13,316 nt of DNA. Origin: Thermococci archaeon. GTDB taxonomy: Archaea; Methanobacteriota_B; Thermococci; Thermococcales; Thermococcaceae. The stretch is taken from NCBI GenBank assembly GCA_003663525.1, contig QMUF01000032.1, forward strand, positions 1 to 13,316, read 5' to 3'. Each line of letters starts with the position of its first letter. Positions within the stretch are counted from its first letter, which is position 1. The notes beneath the pieces were generated by a model. The model had not been told where the DNA came from. It worked only from the letters and a program-made list of their open reading frames with translations, and made no database searches. The position numbers and the translations under genes were made by a program. Shown piece after piece: positions 1-7,968 of this stretch.

Positions 1-17
1 GGAGTTATTCATATTTT

Positions 18-23
18 AAAAAA
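18..23 (-). terminator. T-run terminator candidate after the pyr operon
   Basis: On the minus strand a run of six T lies about 20 bases beyond the pyrF stop codon (42-44), within an AT-rich stretch. Thermococcal RNA polymerase terminates at short U-runs, so this is a plausible end of the pyrBICKDF transcript. The window ends just beyond it, so the next gene is not visible. Confidence 0.45.
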
Positions 24-41
24 TTTTGGGTACCTGAAAAT

Positions 42-794
42 CTAATCAAAGTAATATTTGGTTAAGAGTTCTTTGAATTTCTCTGCGCTTTTTTTAACCT
101 CTTCTGCGAAAATGATTGCCCTAGAGACATTTACCATGACATCTTTGCTTTTTAAACTTCTAAGAATCTCTGGATTTCCACCTTGAGCTCCGATTCCGGG
201 AAGCAACCATGGGAGATTCCCACTTTTATCAGATATCTCTCCTATAAACTCCTCTTTTGTGGCCCCAACTACAATACCAACTTTTTTAGGGTATGCGAGT
301 TCAAGTTCCTTCGAAAGTTCAAGAACCCGAGAGTATACTGGCACTTCAATTTCATCAGCTGATTTGTTGCTTGTTAAAAGAAGAATGAAAGCATGTCCTT
401 TTTCTAAAAAGGGAATTATAGCATCTCTACCCATGTAGGGATTAACAGTTACAGAGTCTACTTTTAGTTTCTCAAAATATGCTTCTGCATAGGCCTTTGC
501 AGTGTTTCCTATGTCTCCTCTTTTGGCATCTAAGATTATGGGTACATTAGTGCTTTGTTTTATCAGTTCTATGGTTTCTTCCATGACTTTGTATCCCTTC
601 CATCCAAGTTTCTCATAAAATGCAATGTTGATCTTATAGGCACAAACAAGATCTGCAGTTTCATGCACAATATGTTCATTGAACTCCAAAATACCCTTGA
701 ATCTCTTAGGAATCTTATCTATATCACTATCTAGTCCCACCACTAGGATTGAGTTGTTTTTTTCTCGGGCTTTTCTATATTTATTAATGAACAT
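42..794 (-). CDS. pyrF: Orotidine 5'-phosphate decarboxylase, group 2 type
   Basis: Decarboxylates OMP to UMP, the last step of de novo pyrimidine synthesis. The 250-residue product is a cytosolic TIM barrel. The D-x-K-x-x-D catalytic signature is D89/K91/D94 in DAKRGDIGNT, followed by N118-P119-Y120-M121-G122, the glycine-rich PGIGAQGG (199-206) and a phosphate-binding arginine in VNVSRA (R225). DAKRGDIGNT, NPYMG and the LLLTSNK segment characterise the longer group 2 family (known from Mycobacterium, Bacteroidetes and Thermus); the usual thermococcal PyrF is about 210 residues with a DxKxADIPxT-type signature. ATG at 792-794 is preferred over an in-frame GTG at 801-803 because the AAAGGTGG binding site (800-807) ends five bases before the ATG. 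It overlaps pyrD by 11 bases and is the last operon gene. Function is nearly certain; the bacterial affinity is inferred from motifs. Confidence 0.95.
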   Translation of the reverse strand: MFINKYRKAREKNNSILVVGLDSDIDKIPKRFKGILEFNEHIVHETADLVCAYKINIAFYEKLGWKGYKVMEETIELIKQSTNVPIILDAKRGDIGNTAKAYAEAYFEKLKVDSVTVNPYMGRDAIIPFLEKGHAFILLLTSNKSADEIEVPVYSRVLELSKELELAYPKKVGIVVGATKEEFIGEISDKSGNLPWLLPGIGAQGGNPEILRSLKSKDVMVNVSRAIIFAEEVKKSAEKFKELLTKYYFD

Positions 795-1713
795 TGAGAC
801 CACCTTTGTGTGCTACTCCGATGATCTTATTAAAACTTTCAATTTTTTTACGGTCAAGAAATGCTTTAATCCCCTCTATGATTCTAACAGGCGCTTCTGG
901 GTCAACCATAACTGCTGTACCCAGCCCTAGAAGTGATGCGCCGGCCATAGCATGCTCGATGGCATCTTGCCAGTTCATGATACCACCAATTCCTATTATT
1001 GGAACATCTAAAGCCTCTCTGGTCTTGAAAACTTTTGCAAGGGTTATGGGTTTTATTGCAGGTCCGCCAAGGCCTCCCGTTTTGAGCTTGAGTACAGGCA
1101 ATCCAGTTTCAACGTCTATTCTCATGGCTTGGATCCCGTTTCCTATAGCTAGGCCATCTGCACCAGCATCTACTGCGGCTTTTGCTATCTCTACTATATC
1201 TGTCACGTCTGGTGCCAATTTTGCAATTATTGGTTTGTTTGTCAATTTTCTTGCAATTTTCACGACTTTCTGCGTGAGTTCTGCATCCTCTGCCCACCTT
1301 CGTTTTCCTTTAACATTAGGACATGAGAGGTTGAGCTCAATGATCTTGATTTCCTTTATTTTATCCATTTCTTCTCCTAAAATCTCCCATTCATCCATAC
1401 TAAACCCTGCAATACTTCCAATTTTGATGGTTTTGAGTTCCTTAAGGCGTGGGGCAATTTCCTCTACAAATCCTTCTATTCCAGGGTTTTGAAGTCCGAT
1501 AGAGTTAATAACTCCCCCATGTGAATCTACCAGCCTTGGAGGGGGATTTCCTTCTCTTGGCTTGAGAGTAACTGTTTTCAAAGTTATTGCACCAACATTT
1601 GAAAAGTCAAGATAGGGCATGAGTTCAAAACCAAATCCAACAGGTCCAGAAGCTAGTATTATTGGATTTCTGAACTTTATTCCAAATACATCGACGCTTA
1701 AATCCACTCCCAT
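784..1713 (-). CDS. pyrD: Dihydroorotate dehydrogenase, class 1B catalytic subunit
   Basis: Oxidises dihydroorotate to orotate using FMN; electrons pass through the PyrK partner to NAD+. The 309-residue protein is a TIM barrel with a typical N-terminus (NPIILASGPVGFG, 16-28), K46 in the TLKTVT segment near FMN, N70 and N76 in the NSIGLQNPG stretch, and the NLSCPN motif whose C131 is the class 1 catalytic base (class 2 enzymes have Ser). K165 (AKLAPD) and GIGGIMN (241-247) complete the FMN/phosphate site. There is no membrane-anchoring N-terminal helix, and pyrK is immediately upstream, both fitting class 1B. The ATG is preceded by a strong GGAGGAGAT site, and the gene overlaps pyrK by 16 bases and pyrF by 11. 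Confidence 0.96.
   Translation of the reverse strand: MGVDLSVDVFGIKFRNPIILASGPVGFGFELMPYLDFSNVGAITLKTVTLKPREGNPPPRLVDSHGGVINSIGLQNPGIEGFVEEIAPRLKELKTIKIGSIAGFSMDEWEILGEEMDKIKEIKIIELNLSCPNVKGKRRWAEDAELTQKVVKIARKLTNKPIIAKLAPDVTDIVEIAKAAVDAGADGLAIGNGIQAMRIDVETGLPVLKLKTGGLGGPAIKPITLAKVFKTREALDVPIIGIGGIMNWQDAIEHAMAGASLLGLGTAVMVDPEAPVRIIEGIKAFLDRKKIESFNKIIGVAHKGGLNVH
800..807 (-). promoter_or_regulatory. Ribosome binding site deciding the pyrF start
   Basis: The minus strand reads AAAGGTGG here, with five bases to the ATG at 792-794. The in-frame GTG at 801-803 lies inside this site and so is unlikely to be the start. Confidence 0.7.
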
Positions 1714-2408
1714 ATTATCTCCTCCTTTCTGAATAGTGGTCCATTTTTACAGACAAGCTTCACGCCTTTTTTGGTCTTTACAGCACAGCTTTTACAAGTA
1801 CCTATTCCACATCCCATCATAGCCTCAAGCGATACATAGGAAGTTGCAGGCAGATTCTTTAACATCGGCACTGGCCCGCATGCTAAAATTCCGATTTCTT
1901 CTGAATATATATCTTTTAAAACATCTATCACGGTTTTTCCACTTTCCTCTTCAATGATTAGATTTCTCTGTTCTTTTTCAGTAAACAGTTCCCGTATATA
2001 ACTTCCTTTAAATCCATAGAACTTTTCATAAACCATGGTCGGATGAAGTTCGGAAAAAAAGTTTAATGGGGCTATCCCACTTCCACCTCCAACAAGTATA
2101 TATTGTTTTTCACCATCTATTAAGTCAACGTAGGGATTTCCGTGGGGGCCTCTTATGTAGAACATCTCCCCAATTGGGCTTGAGAAGATTTTACCTGTTA
2201 ATCTTCCCACTCGTTTTATAAATAATGTGAGTTCTCTGTTCTTGTAGGAGTAGATAGAAAATGGTTTCGCTAAAACTGGCTCATCTGAGGCTTTAAGCAT
2301 CACAAATTGACCAGCCTCGGGATTTTCCAGGTCTCCATAAAGTTTGAACGTGAAAAGGCCATAATCCTTGGATATCTTTTTCTCCTTTAGTTCAGCTTCA
2401 ATCAACAT
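1698..2408 (-). CDS. pyrK: Dihydroorotate dehydrogenase electron transfer subunit
   Basis: Carries electrons from PyrD's FMN through a [2Fe-2S] cluster and FAD to NAD+. Of the 236 residues, the N-terminal half is a flavoprotein-reductase FAD barrel with K48-P-F-S (in place of the common R-P-x-S). The NAD-binding half has VGGGSGIAPL (107-116) and ACGPVPML (176-183). The C-terminal cluster ligands are C200, C205, C208 and C220 (C-x4-C-x2-C-x11-C), the PyrK pattern. The start is ambiguous: an in-frame GTG (2412-2414) lies two codons upstream and a TTG follows the ATG. ATG at 2406-2408 was chosen because the GAGG core of GAGGTGATA sits five bases upstream of it. It overlaps pyrC by 11 bases, consistent with translational coupling. 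Confidence 0.93.
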   Translation of the reverse strand: MLIEAELKEKKISKDYGLFTFKLYGDLENPEAGQFVMLKASDEPVLAKPFSIYSYKNRELTLFIKRVGRLTGKIFSSPIGEMFYIRGPHGNPYVDLIDGEKQYILVGGGSGIAPLNFFSELHPTMVYEKFYGFKGSYIRELFTEKEQRNLIIEEESGKTVIDVLKDIYSEEIGILACGPVPMLKNLPATSYVSLEAMMGCGIGTCKSCAVKTKKGVKLVCKNGPLFRKEEIIWEWI

Positions 2409-3663
2409 TATCACCTCTGTATATTATTTTGCCATTTTTAATAGTTAATTCAACGACTCCTGGGAGAGTTCTGTTTAAAAATGGAGTGTTTTTTCCTTTA
2501 GAGAGGAGGCTCTTCTCAGTAACTTTCCATCTTTTGTTGGGGTCAACTATTACAATGTCCCCAACATAGCCTGGGGCAAAATCACCTCGAAGGCCTAAAT
2601 TAAAAATTTGTGCAGGCTTCCAAGTGACTTTCTCCAGAAGGGATATGAATGATATTTCATACATATCTGCTATAAGAAATAGCGATGATAGAAGGGTTTC
2701 AATCCCACTTATCCCAAATGGAGCGCTCTCTATATCTGTAGACTTCTCTTCTTTTGAATAAGGTGCGTGATCTGTAACTATTATGTCTATTGTACCGTCT
2801 ATGAGTCCTTTAACTAAGGCTTCTTGGTCTTCTTGTGTTGGCAGTGGAGGATTAACTTTTTTGAAAGGAGAGCGATCCTTTAAATCTTCATCAGTAAAGA
2901 GTAGGTGGTGGTGAGTTACTTCTCCCGTAACTGGAATTGTCCTTTTCTTTGCGTTTTTCAAAATCTCTACAGAGGCCTTTGTAGATAAATGCTGTATATG
3001 AATATGGGCCCCAGTATAGCGGGCAACTTCTATATCACGGGCAACGGCAATGGATTCAGCTATATCTGGTATTCCACTTACTCCATACCTCTTTGAGAAT
3101 TGCCCCTCTCTCATACTTCCTCCTGAAAGTTCTTTTATTTCCGCATGATCGGCAATTGGCTTTCCAACTGCTCTGGCAAATTTCGCTGCCTCAAGGAATA
3201 TTTTGAAGCTTTGAGGAGTTGTGCCATCATCACTGAATGCTATCACATGACTAGCTAAGCTCTTAAAATTTACAAGCTTATTTCCTTTCCGTCCTTCTGT
3301 TATTGCGCCTGTTGGAAAAATATCTATGAGCCCAACTTCATGGGCTCGTTGTTTTACATATTCAATAATCTGTGGGCTATCTAAAGCAGGGTTTGTGTTG
3401 GGCATTACTGCCACAGTAGTAACGCCTCCATGGATGGCTGCTTTAGACCCACTCTCTATTGTTTCTCTATGTTCGTAGCCGGGCTCTCTGAAATGGGCAT
3501 GCATATCTATTAAACCTGGAATTACAAGTTTATCCTCAGCATCTATATAGTCTTTTCCTTCTTTGGGTTTATCTCGTTGAACTTTTTTGATTATCCCGTT
3601 TTTTAACACAATATACCCTTTTCCTTGGTAGCTATGTGAAAGTATTTCTCCCTTAATTATCAT
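2398..3663 (-). CDS. pyrC: Dihydroorotase, class I
   Basis: Cyclises N-carbamoyl-aspartate to dihydroorotate. The 421-residue amidohydrolase has the metal motif DMHAHFREPG (H55, H57; R59 for substrate), the MPNTNPALDS stretch (88-96), FSDDG (D145/D146), DHAE (H173), IQHLS (H225) and the catalytic TDHAP (D298). Length and motifs fit the long type I enzymes (archaeal and Gram-positive style) and not the 350-residue E. coli type. The ATG follows a GAGG site in the gap after pyrI; the pyrI-pyrC gap is nine bases. A hydantoinase is the usual alternative for this superfamily, but placement in a pyr operon and the HFREPG motif settle it. Confidence 0.96.
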   Translation of the reverse strand: MIIKGEILSHSYQGKGYIVLKNGIIKKVQRDKPKEGKDYIDAEDKLVIPGLIDMHAHFREPGYEHRETIESGSKAAIHGGVTTVAVMPNTNPALDSPQIIEYVKQRAHEVGLIDIFPTGAITEGRKGNKLVNFKSLASHVIAFSDDGTTPQSFKIFLEAAKFARAVGKPIADHAEIKELSGGSMREGQFSKRYGVSGIPDIAESIAVARDIEVARYTGAHIHIQHLSTKASVEILKNAKKRTIPVTGEVTHHHLLFTDEDLKDRSPFKKVNPPLPTQEDQEALVKGLIDGTIDIIVTDHAPYSKEEKSTDIESAPFGISGIETLLSSLFLIADMYEISFISLLEKVTWKPAQIFNLGLRGDFAPGYVGDIVIVDPNKRWKVTEKSLLSKGKNTPFLNRTLPGVVELTIKNGKIIYRGDNVD

Positions 3664-3672
3664 GATCGTTCC

Positions 3673-5080
<1,408 letters not shown>

Positions 5081-5108
5081 TTTTTGTTAACATATTTGTG
5101 CGGGTGTA

Positions 5109-5115
5109 GAGGTGG
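5109..5115 (+). promoter_or_regulatory. Ribosome binding site deciding the pyrE start
   Basis: GAGGTGG ends five bases before ATG 5121-5123. An in-frame GTG at 5112-5114 falls inside this site, so the longer frame is not the real protein; ATG 5127 is 11 bases away and less likely. Confidence 0.75.
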
Positions 5116-5120
5116 TTTAC

Positions 5121-5681
5121 ATGAAAATGTCAAAGGAAAAGCAGCTTTTAATTGAACTTATCTTTGAGGAGAAAGCAATTGAATTCGGACATTTTGTTCT
5201 CAGTTCTGGAAAAGAAAGTAACTATTACATTAACATTAAAAAACTTATAATGAATCCCAAAGCATTGAGGCTTATTGCTTCCCTTATGAAAATCAAGATA
5301 GATGAGTTTGCTCTTGAATATGACAAAATAGCAGGACCGGAACTTGGGGCAGTCCCCATAGCAGTTTCTTTTGCTCTAATGGGTGATAACCCTCTGCTAA
5401 TAGTACAAAAGAAGAAAAAAGAATATGGAACAGGGAGGCAAATTGAGGGTGAAGTGAAAAAAGGTGATAGAGTACTTCTTGTAGAAGATGTTACAACTAC
5501 TGGTGGAAGTGTTCTCAGGGCAGCAAAAGCTTTAGAAGAGGAAGGTGCCAAAATAGTTGGGATAATGGTAGTAGTTGATCGGGAAGAAGGTGCTAAAGAA
5601 GCTTTAGAAAAAGAAGGTTACACCCTAATTCCACTGGTAACAGTGGGAGATCTATTCAAATATAGAGAAAAGAGAGAATAG
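5121..5681 (+). CDS. pyrE: Orotate phosphoribosyltransferase
   Basis: Transfers phosphoribose from PRPP to orotate to make OMP, the substrate of PyrF. The 186-residue cytosolic protein shows FVLSSGKES (25-33), the loop lysines K97-K100 followed by EYGTG, and the PRPP-binding signature [13 protein letters not shown] (118-130) with adjacent acids E122-D123. The start at 5121 gives MKMSKEKQ and is set by GAGGTGG at 5109-5115. It is the only pyr gene here on the plus strand, divergent from pyrB through a shared TATA palindrome. Its stop is one base from the end of the convergent winged-helix gene, so its terminator must lie within that gene's antisense strand. Confidence 0.96.
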   Translation: MKMSKEKQLLIELIFEEKAIEFGHFVLSSGKESNYYINIKKLIMNPKALRLIASLMKIKIDEFALEYDKIAGPELGAVPIAVSFALMGDNPLLIVQKKKKEYGTGRQIEGEVKKGDRVLLVEDVTTTGGSVLRAAKALEEEGAKIVGIMVVVDREEGAKEALEKEGYTLIPLVTVGDLFKYREKRE

Positions 5682-5682
5682 A

Positions 5683-5961
5683 TCAAAAATAATCTTCAAG
5701 GGTTTTTGCTTTAACCATTATTGTTGCCTTTTCGTTTCCATAGAAGATTTCAACAAGGCCTTCTGATTCTAATCTTTTTAACGTGTGTAAAAGCCATGGC
5801 ATTGGTGTTTCAAGCTCTTCACTTAACTTTTGTAAAGAAGTAGCTCTCTTTTTTGTTACCAAGAGTTTGTAGATAACATTTTTTCTAGCAACCATTCCAA
5901 GAACACCAAATATTATATTGTTTTTGATTCTAATAAACGTTTCTTGGCATCCTATTGGCAT
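5683..5961 (-). CDS. Small winged-helix DNA-binding protein
   Basis: A 92-residue protein of unknown role. Residues from about 24 on (KNVIYKLLVTKKRATSLQKLSEELETPMPWLLHTLKRLESEGLVEI, here read in pieces) look like a winged helix-turn-helix: LQKLSEELETP then MPWLLHTLKRLESEG as recognition helix, followed by a short beta wing (LVEIFYGNEKATIMVKA). The first 22 residues are not obviously part of the fold, and an ATG at 5893-5895 would give a 70-residue core protein. The longer start is kept because GGTGGA (5971-5976, complement strand) precedes it; yet the TATA at 5989-5996 predicts a start near 5966, which would omit that site. It faces pyrE tail to tail and is divergent from the m5U methyltransferase gene. 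A transcription factor or chromatin protein is likely; its target is unknown. Confidence 0.65.
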   Translation of the reverse strand: MPIGCQETFIRIKNNIIFGVLGMVARKNVIYKLLVTKKRATSLQKLSEELETPMPWLLHTLKRLESEGLVEIFYGNEKATIMVKAKTLEDYF

Positions 5962-5988
5962 TGTGACAAATCCACCTAACCAGCATCT

Positions 5989-5996
5989 TTTTATAT
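5989..5996. promoter_or_regulatory. TATA box usable in both directions
   Basis: The plus strand reads TTTTATAT (complement ATATAAAA) in the 55-bp spacer between two divergent genes. A 26-base spacing predicts initiation near 6019 on the plus strand, practically at the methyltransferase ATG (6017), and near 5966 on the minus strand, five bases before the winged-helix ATG (5961). Both mRNAs would be leaderless or nearly so. Confidence 0.55.
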
Positions 5997-6016
5997 GCCT
6001 CCTCTAAACATGGTAC

Positions 6017-7276
6017 ATGCGAGTGGAGATAGAAAAACTAAGTTCTGAAGGTTTTGGGGAAGTAAAAATTAATGGTAAAAAGTTATTTATCCCATTCACG
6101 GCTCCTGGGGATATAGTTGAGGTTAAAAAGTGGCGTAAAGAAAAGAAGAAATGCGTAGCCTATGAATATGCAATACTTGAGCCTTCCTCTATTAGGGTTA
6201 AACCAGAGTGTAAGCACTTTGGTGTATGTGGAGGATGTTTGCTTCAGCATCTTCCTTATGAAGAACAACTAAAATTTAAGGAGCAAAAATTATCTGAACT
6301 TCTAGAAATGAACGTTGAAGTACTTCCATGTCCTAAAATTTATGGTTATAGGAACAGAATTGACGTGGCAATAACCACAAGAGGAATTGGCTTTAGGCGA
6401 AGGGGTATTTGGTGGGATGTTACAGATGTGAAAAGCTGTAGAATCTTTGGTGATAAGAGTGAGAAAGCCCTAAGGTCAGTTAGGGATCTTATCGAAGATC
6501 TTAAGCTAGTTCCATGGGACTTAAAGAAAAGTAATGGCTTTCTAAGGTATATAGTTTTGCGAGAAGGCAAGTTTACAGGAGAATTCATGGTAAACTTGGT
6601 AACATCTGAAGGCACTCTTTCCAAGGAAGTCACTGAATACTTTGATTTTGCAACTTCTCTTTACTGGAGTGTTAACAACACTAAAAGCGATGTATCATAT
6701 GGGACTCCTAGGAGAGTTTGGGGGACAGAATTTATTAGGGAAAAACTTGATGATGTTACGTACCTTATTCATCCGAATTCATTTTTTCAAACAAATTCTT
6801 ATCAAGCTGTTAATCTTGTAAAAAAGGTTAGTGACTTTGTTGAAGGCGAGAAGGTTCTTGACCTTTACTCTGGTGTAGGGACTTTTGGAATATATTTAGC
6901 AAGAAGAGGATTTAAAGTAGAGGGAATTGAGGTAAATCCCTTTGCAGTAGAAATGGCGAACACAAATGCAAGGATAAATGAAGTAAATGCGGAGTTTAAG
7001 GTAGGAGAAGATAGAGAGGTGAGGGACTTAGGGGGTTATGACACTGTCATTGTGGATCCTCCAAGAGCAGGCCTTCATCCGAAACTTATAAAGAAACTAC
7101 TCAAAGATTCACCTGAAACGTTGGTATATGTGTCCTGCAATCCGAGAACATTTTCAGAAAATTTGAAAAAACTTAAAGAGGGATATGCCATTGAAGAGAT
7201 AGTGGCTCTTGATATGTTTCCCCATACTCCTCATGTTGAGATTGTTGCAAAACTAGATTTGAAGAACAAAATATAG
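6017..7276 (+). CDS. RNA m5U methyltransferase, probably tRNA U54 specific
   Basis: SAM-dependent C5-methylation of a uridine in RNA (RumA/TrmA superfamily). The 419 residues begin with a TRAM RNA-binding domain (1-55), then an Fe-S cluster site C65, C71, C74 and C141. The SAM domain follows: Q258 in FFQTN, D282 in DLYSGVGTFG, D347-P-P-R in VDPPRAG, the nucleophile C374 in VSCNP, and E408 in PHTPHVE. All catalytic residues are present. Thermococcales carry two paralogues, one for tRNA U54 and one for 23S rRNA; overall likeness to the P. abyssi tRNA U54 enzyme, as I recall it, and ttuA further along favour the tRNA role, but this is not decisive. No clear binding site precedes the ATG, and the TATA at 5989-5996 implies a leaderless mRNA. 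Confidence 0.9.
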   Translation: MRVEIEKLSSEGFGEVKINGKKLFIPFTAPGDIVEVKKWRKEKKKCVAYEYAILEPSSIRVKPECKHFGVCGGCLLQHLPYEEQLKFKEQKLSELLEMNVEVLPCPKIYGYRNRIDVAITTRGIGFRRRGIWWDVTDVKSCRIFGDKSEKALRSVRDLIEDLKLVPWDLKKSNGFLRYIVLREGKFTGEFMVNLVTSEGTLSKEVTEYFDFATSLYWSVNNTKSDVSYGTPRRVWGTEFIREKLDDVTYLIHPNSFFQTNSYQAVNLVKKVSDFVEGEKVLDLYSGVGTFGIYLARRGFKVEGIEVNPFAVEMANTNARINEVNAEFKVGEDREVRDLGGYDTVIVDPPRAGLHPKLIKKLLKDSPETLVYVSCNPRTFSENLKKLKEGYAIEEIVALDMFPHTPHVEIVAKLDLKNKI

Positions 7277-7281
7277 GGTTC

Positions 7282-7295
7282 AAAAAGTTAATATA
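7282..7295 (+). promoter_or_regulatory. lrpA promoter (BRE/TATA)
   Basis: AAAAAGTTAATATA resembles a purine-rich BRE plus TATA. The predicted start near 7316-7318 leaves a short leader holding the GGGGTGA binding site (7317-7322 region) before ATG 7328. In P. furiosus LrpA represses its own promoter by binding around the start site; an equivalent site would fall about 7295-7330. Confidence 0.6.
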
Positions 7296-7327
7296 CTCGG
7301 TTAATAAAACAATTATGGGGTGAATGT

Positions 7328-7753
7328 ATGTTAGACGAAAGGGACAGGATTATAATTGAGATGTTGACAAGAGATGCAAGAACGCCCTTTACTGAAATAG
7401 CAAAGGCTTTGGGCATAAGTGAAACAGCTGTAAGGAAAAGGGTCCGATCATTGGAAGAGAGAGGGATTGTAAGACAGTATACTATTAGAGTAGACCCTCA
7501 AAAGCTTGGTTACAATCTGGTAAGTATCACAGGGGTGGACACAACACCAGAAAGACTTTTTGAAGTTGCCAGTAAGTTAAAGGAGTTTGAGTTTGTAAGA
7601 GAGCTCTATCTATCAAGTGGTGACCACATGATAATGGCAGAAGTATGGGCAAAGGATGGTGGGGATTTAGCAGATATTATGTCAAATAAAATAGGAAAAA
7701 TTGATGGTGTTACAAAGGTCTGCCCGGCTATAATTTTGGAACGGTTAAAGTAA
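7328..7753 (+). CDS. lrpA: Lrp/AsnC-family transcriptional regulator, LrpA-like
   Basis: A 141-residue feast/famine regulator. The N-terminal helix-turn-helix spans about 1-60, with [19 protein letters not shown] (27-45) as the HTH with its recognition helix, and a short linker leads to the C-terminal RAM (ligand-binding, dimer/octamer-forming) domain at about 65-141 with the GVDTTPE and SSGDHMIM segments. Length and sequence closely match P. furiosus LrpA, a negatively autoregulated repressor. The start is supported by GGGGTGA five bases upstream. Monocistronic by layout: it has its own TATA, and the stop codon is overlapped by the promoter of the following tRNA gene. Effector and targets cannot be read from the sequence. 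Confidence 0.92.
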   Translation: MLDERDRIIIEMLTRDARTPFTEIAKALGISETAVRKRVRSLEERGIVRQYTIRVDPQKLGYNLVSITGVDTTPERLFEVASKLKEFEFVRELYLSSGDHMIMAEVWAKDGGDLADIMSNKIGKIDGVTKVCPAIILERLK

Positions 7754-7763
7754 AGCTTTTAAA
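7752..7763 (+). promoter_or_regulatory. tRNA-Gly promoter overlapping the lrpA stop
   Basis: AAAGCTTTTAAA is a textbook archaeal BRE/TATA, centred about 28 bases before the tRNA 5' end. Its first bases are the last two of the lrpA TAA stop (7751-7753). Confidence 0.8.
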
Positions 7764-7788
7764 CCTTCTTTGTATTATCTTTCGTTGA

Positions 7789-7866
7789 GCGGTGGTAGTC
7801 TAGCTTGGTCTAGGACACCGGCCTCCCAAGCCGGTAACCCGGGTTCAAATCCCGGCCACCGCACCA
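7789..7866 (+). tRNA. tRNA-Gly, anticodon CCC
   Basis: Cloverleaf is complete. The acceptor stem GCGGTGG (7789-7795) pairs with CCACCGC (7856-7862); the anticodon stem CCGGC/GCCGG encloses loop CTCCCAA with anticodon CCC, reading GGG glycine codons; the T arm is CCGGG-TTCAAAT-CCCGG. Discriminator A7863 is followed by an encoded CCA (7864-7866). There is no intron. Position 54 is T, the target of the m5U/m5s2U pathway represented elsewhere in this window. Confidence 0.97.
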
Positions 7867-7870
7867 CAGA

Positions 7871-7876
7871 TTTTTT
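7871..7876 (+). terminator. T6 terminator after tRNA-Gly
   Basis: Six T residues begin four bases after the encoded CCA, as expected for an archaeal U-run terminator. Confidence 0.6.
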
Positions 7877-7904
7877 AAACACTTGTTAGTTAGATGTGTG
7901 ATCT

Positions 7905-7918
7905 CAAAACTTTTTTAT
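7905..7918 (+). promoter_or_regulatory. Possible promoter for the GC-rich RNA block
   Basis: CAAAACTTTTTTAT has a BRE-like A-run and a TATA-like tract. The predicted start is near 7940, which is where base composition switches abruptly to GC-rich (the block beginning CGCGCCCGCC at 7940-7949). It may equally be a second T-run terminator (7911-7916) for the tRNA, as the T6 tract is imperfect as a TATA box. Confidence 0.35.
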
Positions 7919-7968
7919 GATGGGGGAGAAATTATCTCACGCGCCCGCCTAATCTTTAAGGGGTTGAT

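Noticed and set aside
794..1492. Long plus-strand open frame opposite pyrD
   Set aside because: It is the antisense shadow of a gene with complete DHODH motifs; the composition is odd and no binding site or known family fits.
5112..5120. GTG start for pyrE three codons upstream
   Set aside because: The GTG is part of the GAGGTGG ribosome binding site.
7915..7925. C-box-like TATGATGG suggesting a C/D box guide RNA
   Set aside because: It does not match RUGAUGA, and no D' or D box (CUGA) occurs at a suitable distance; the next CTGA is about 200 bases away.
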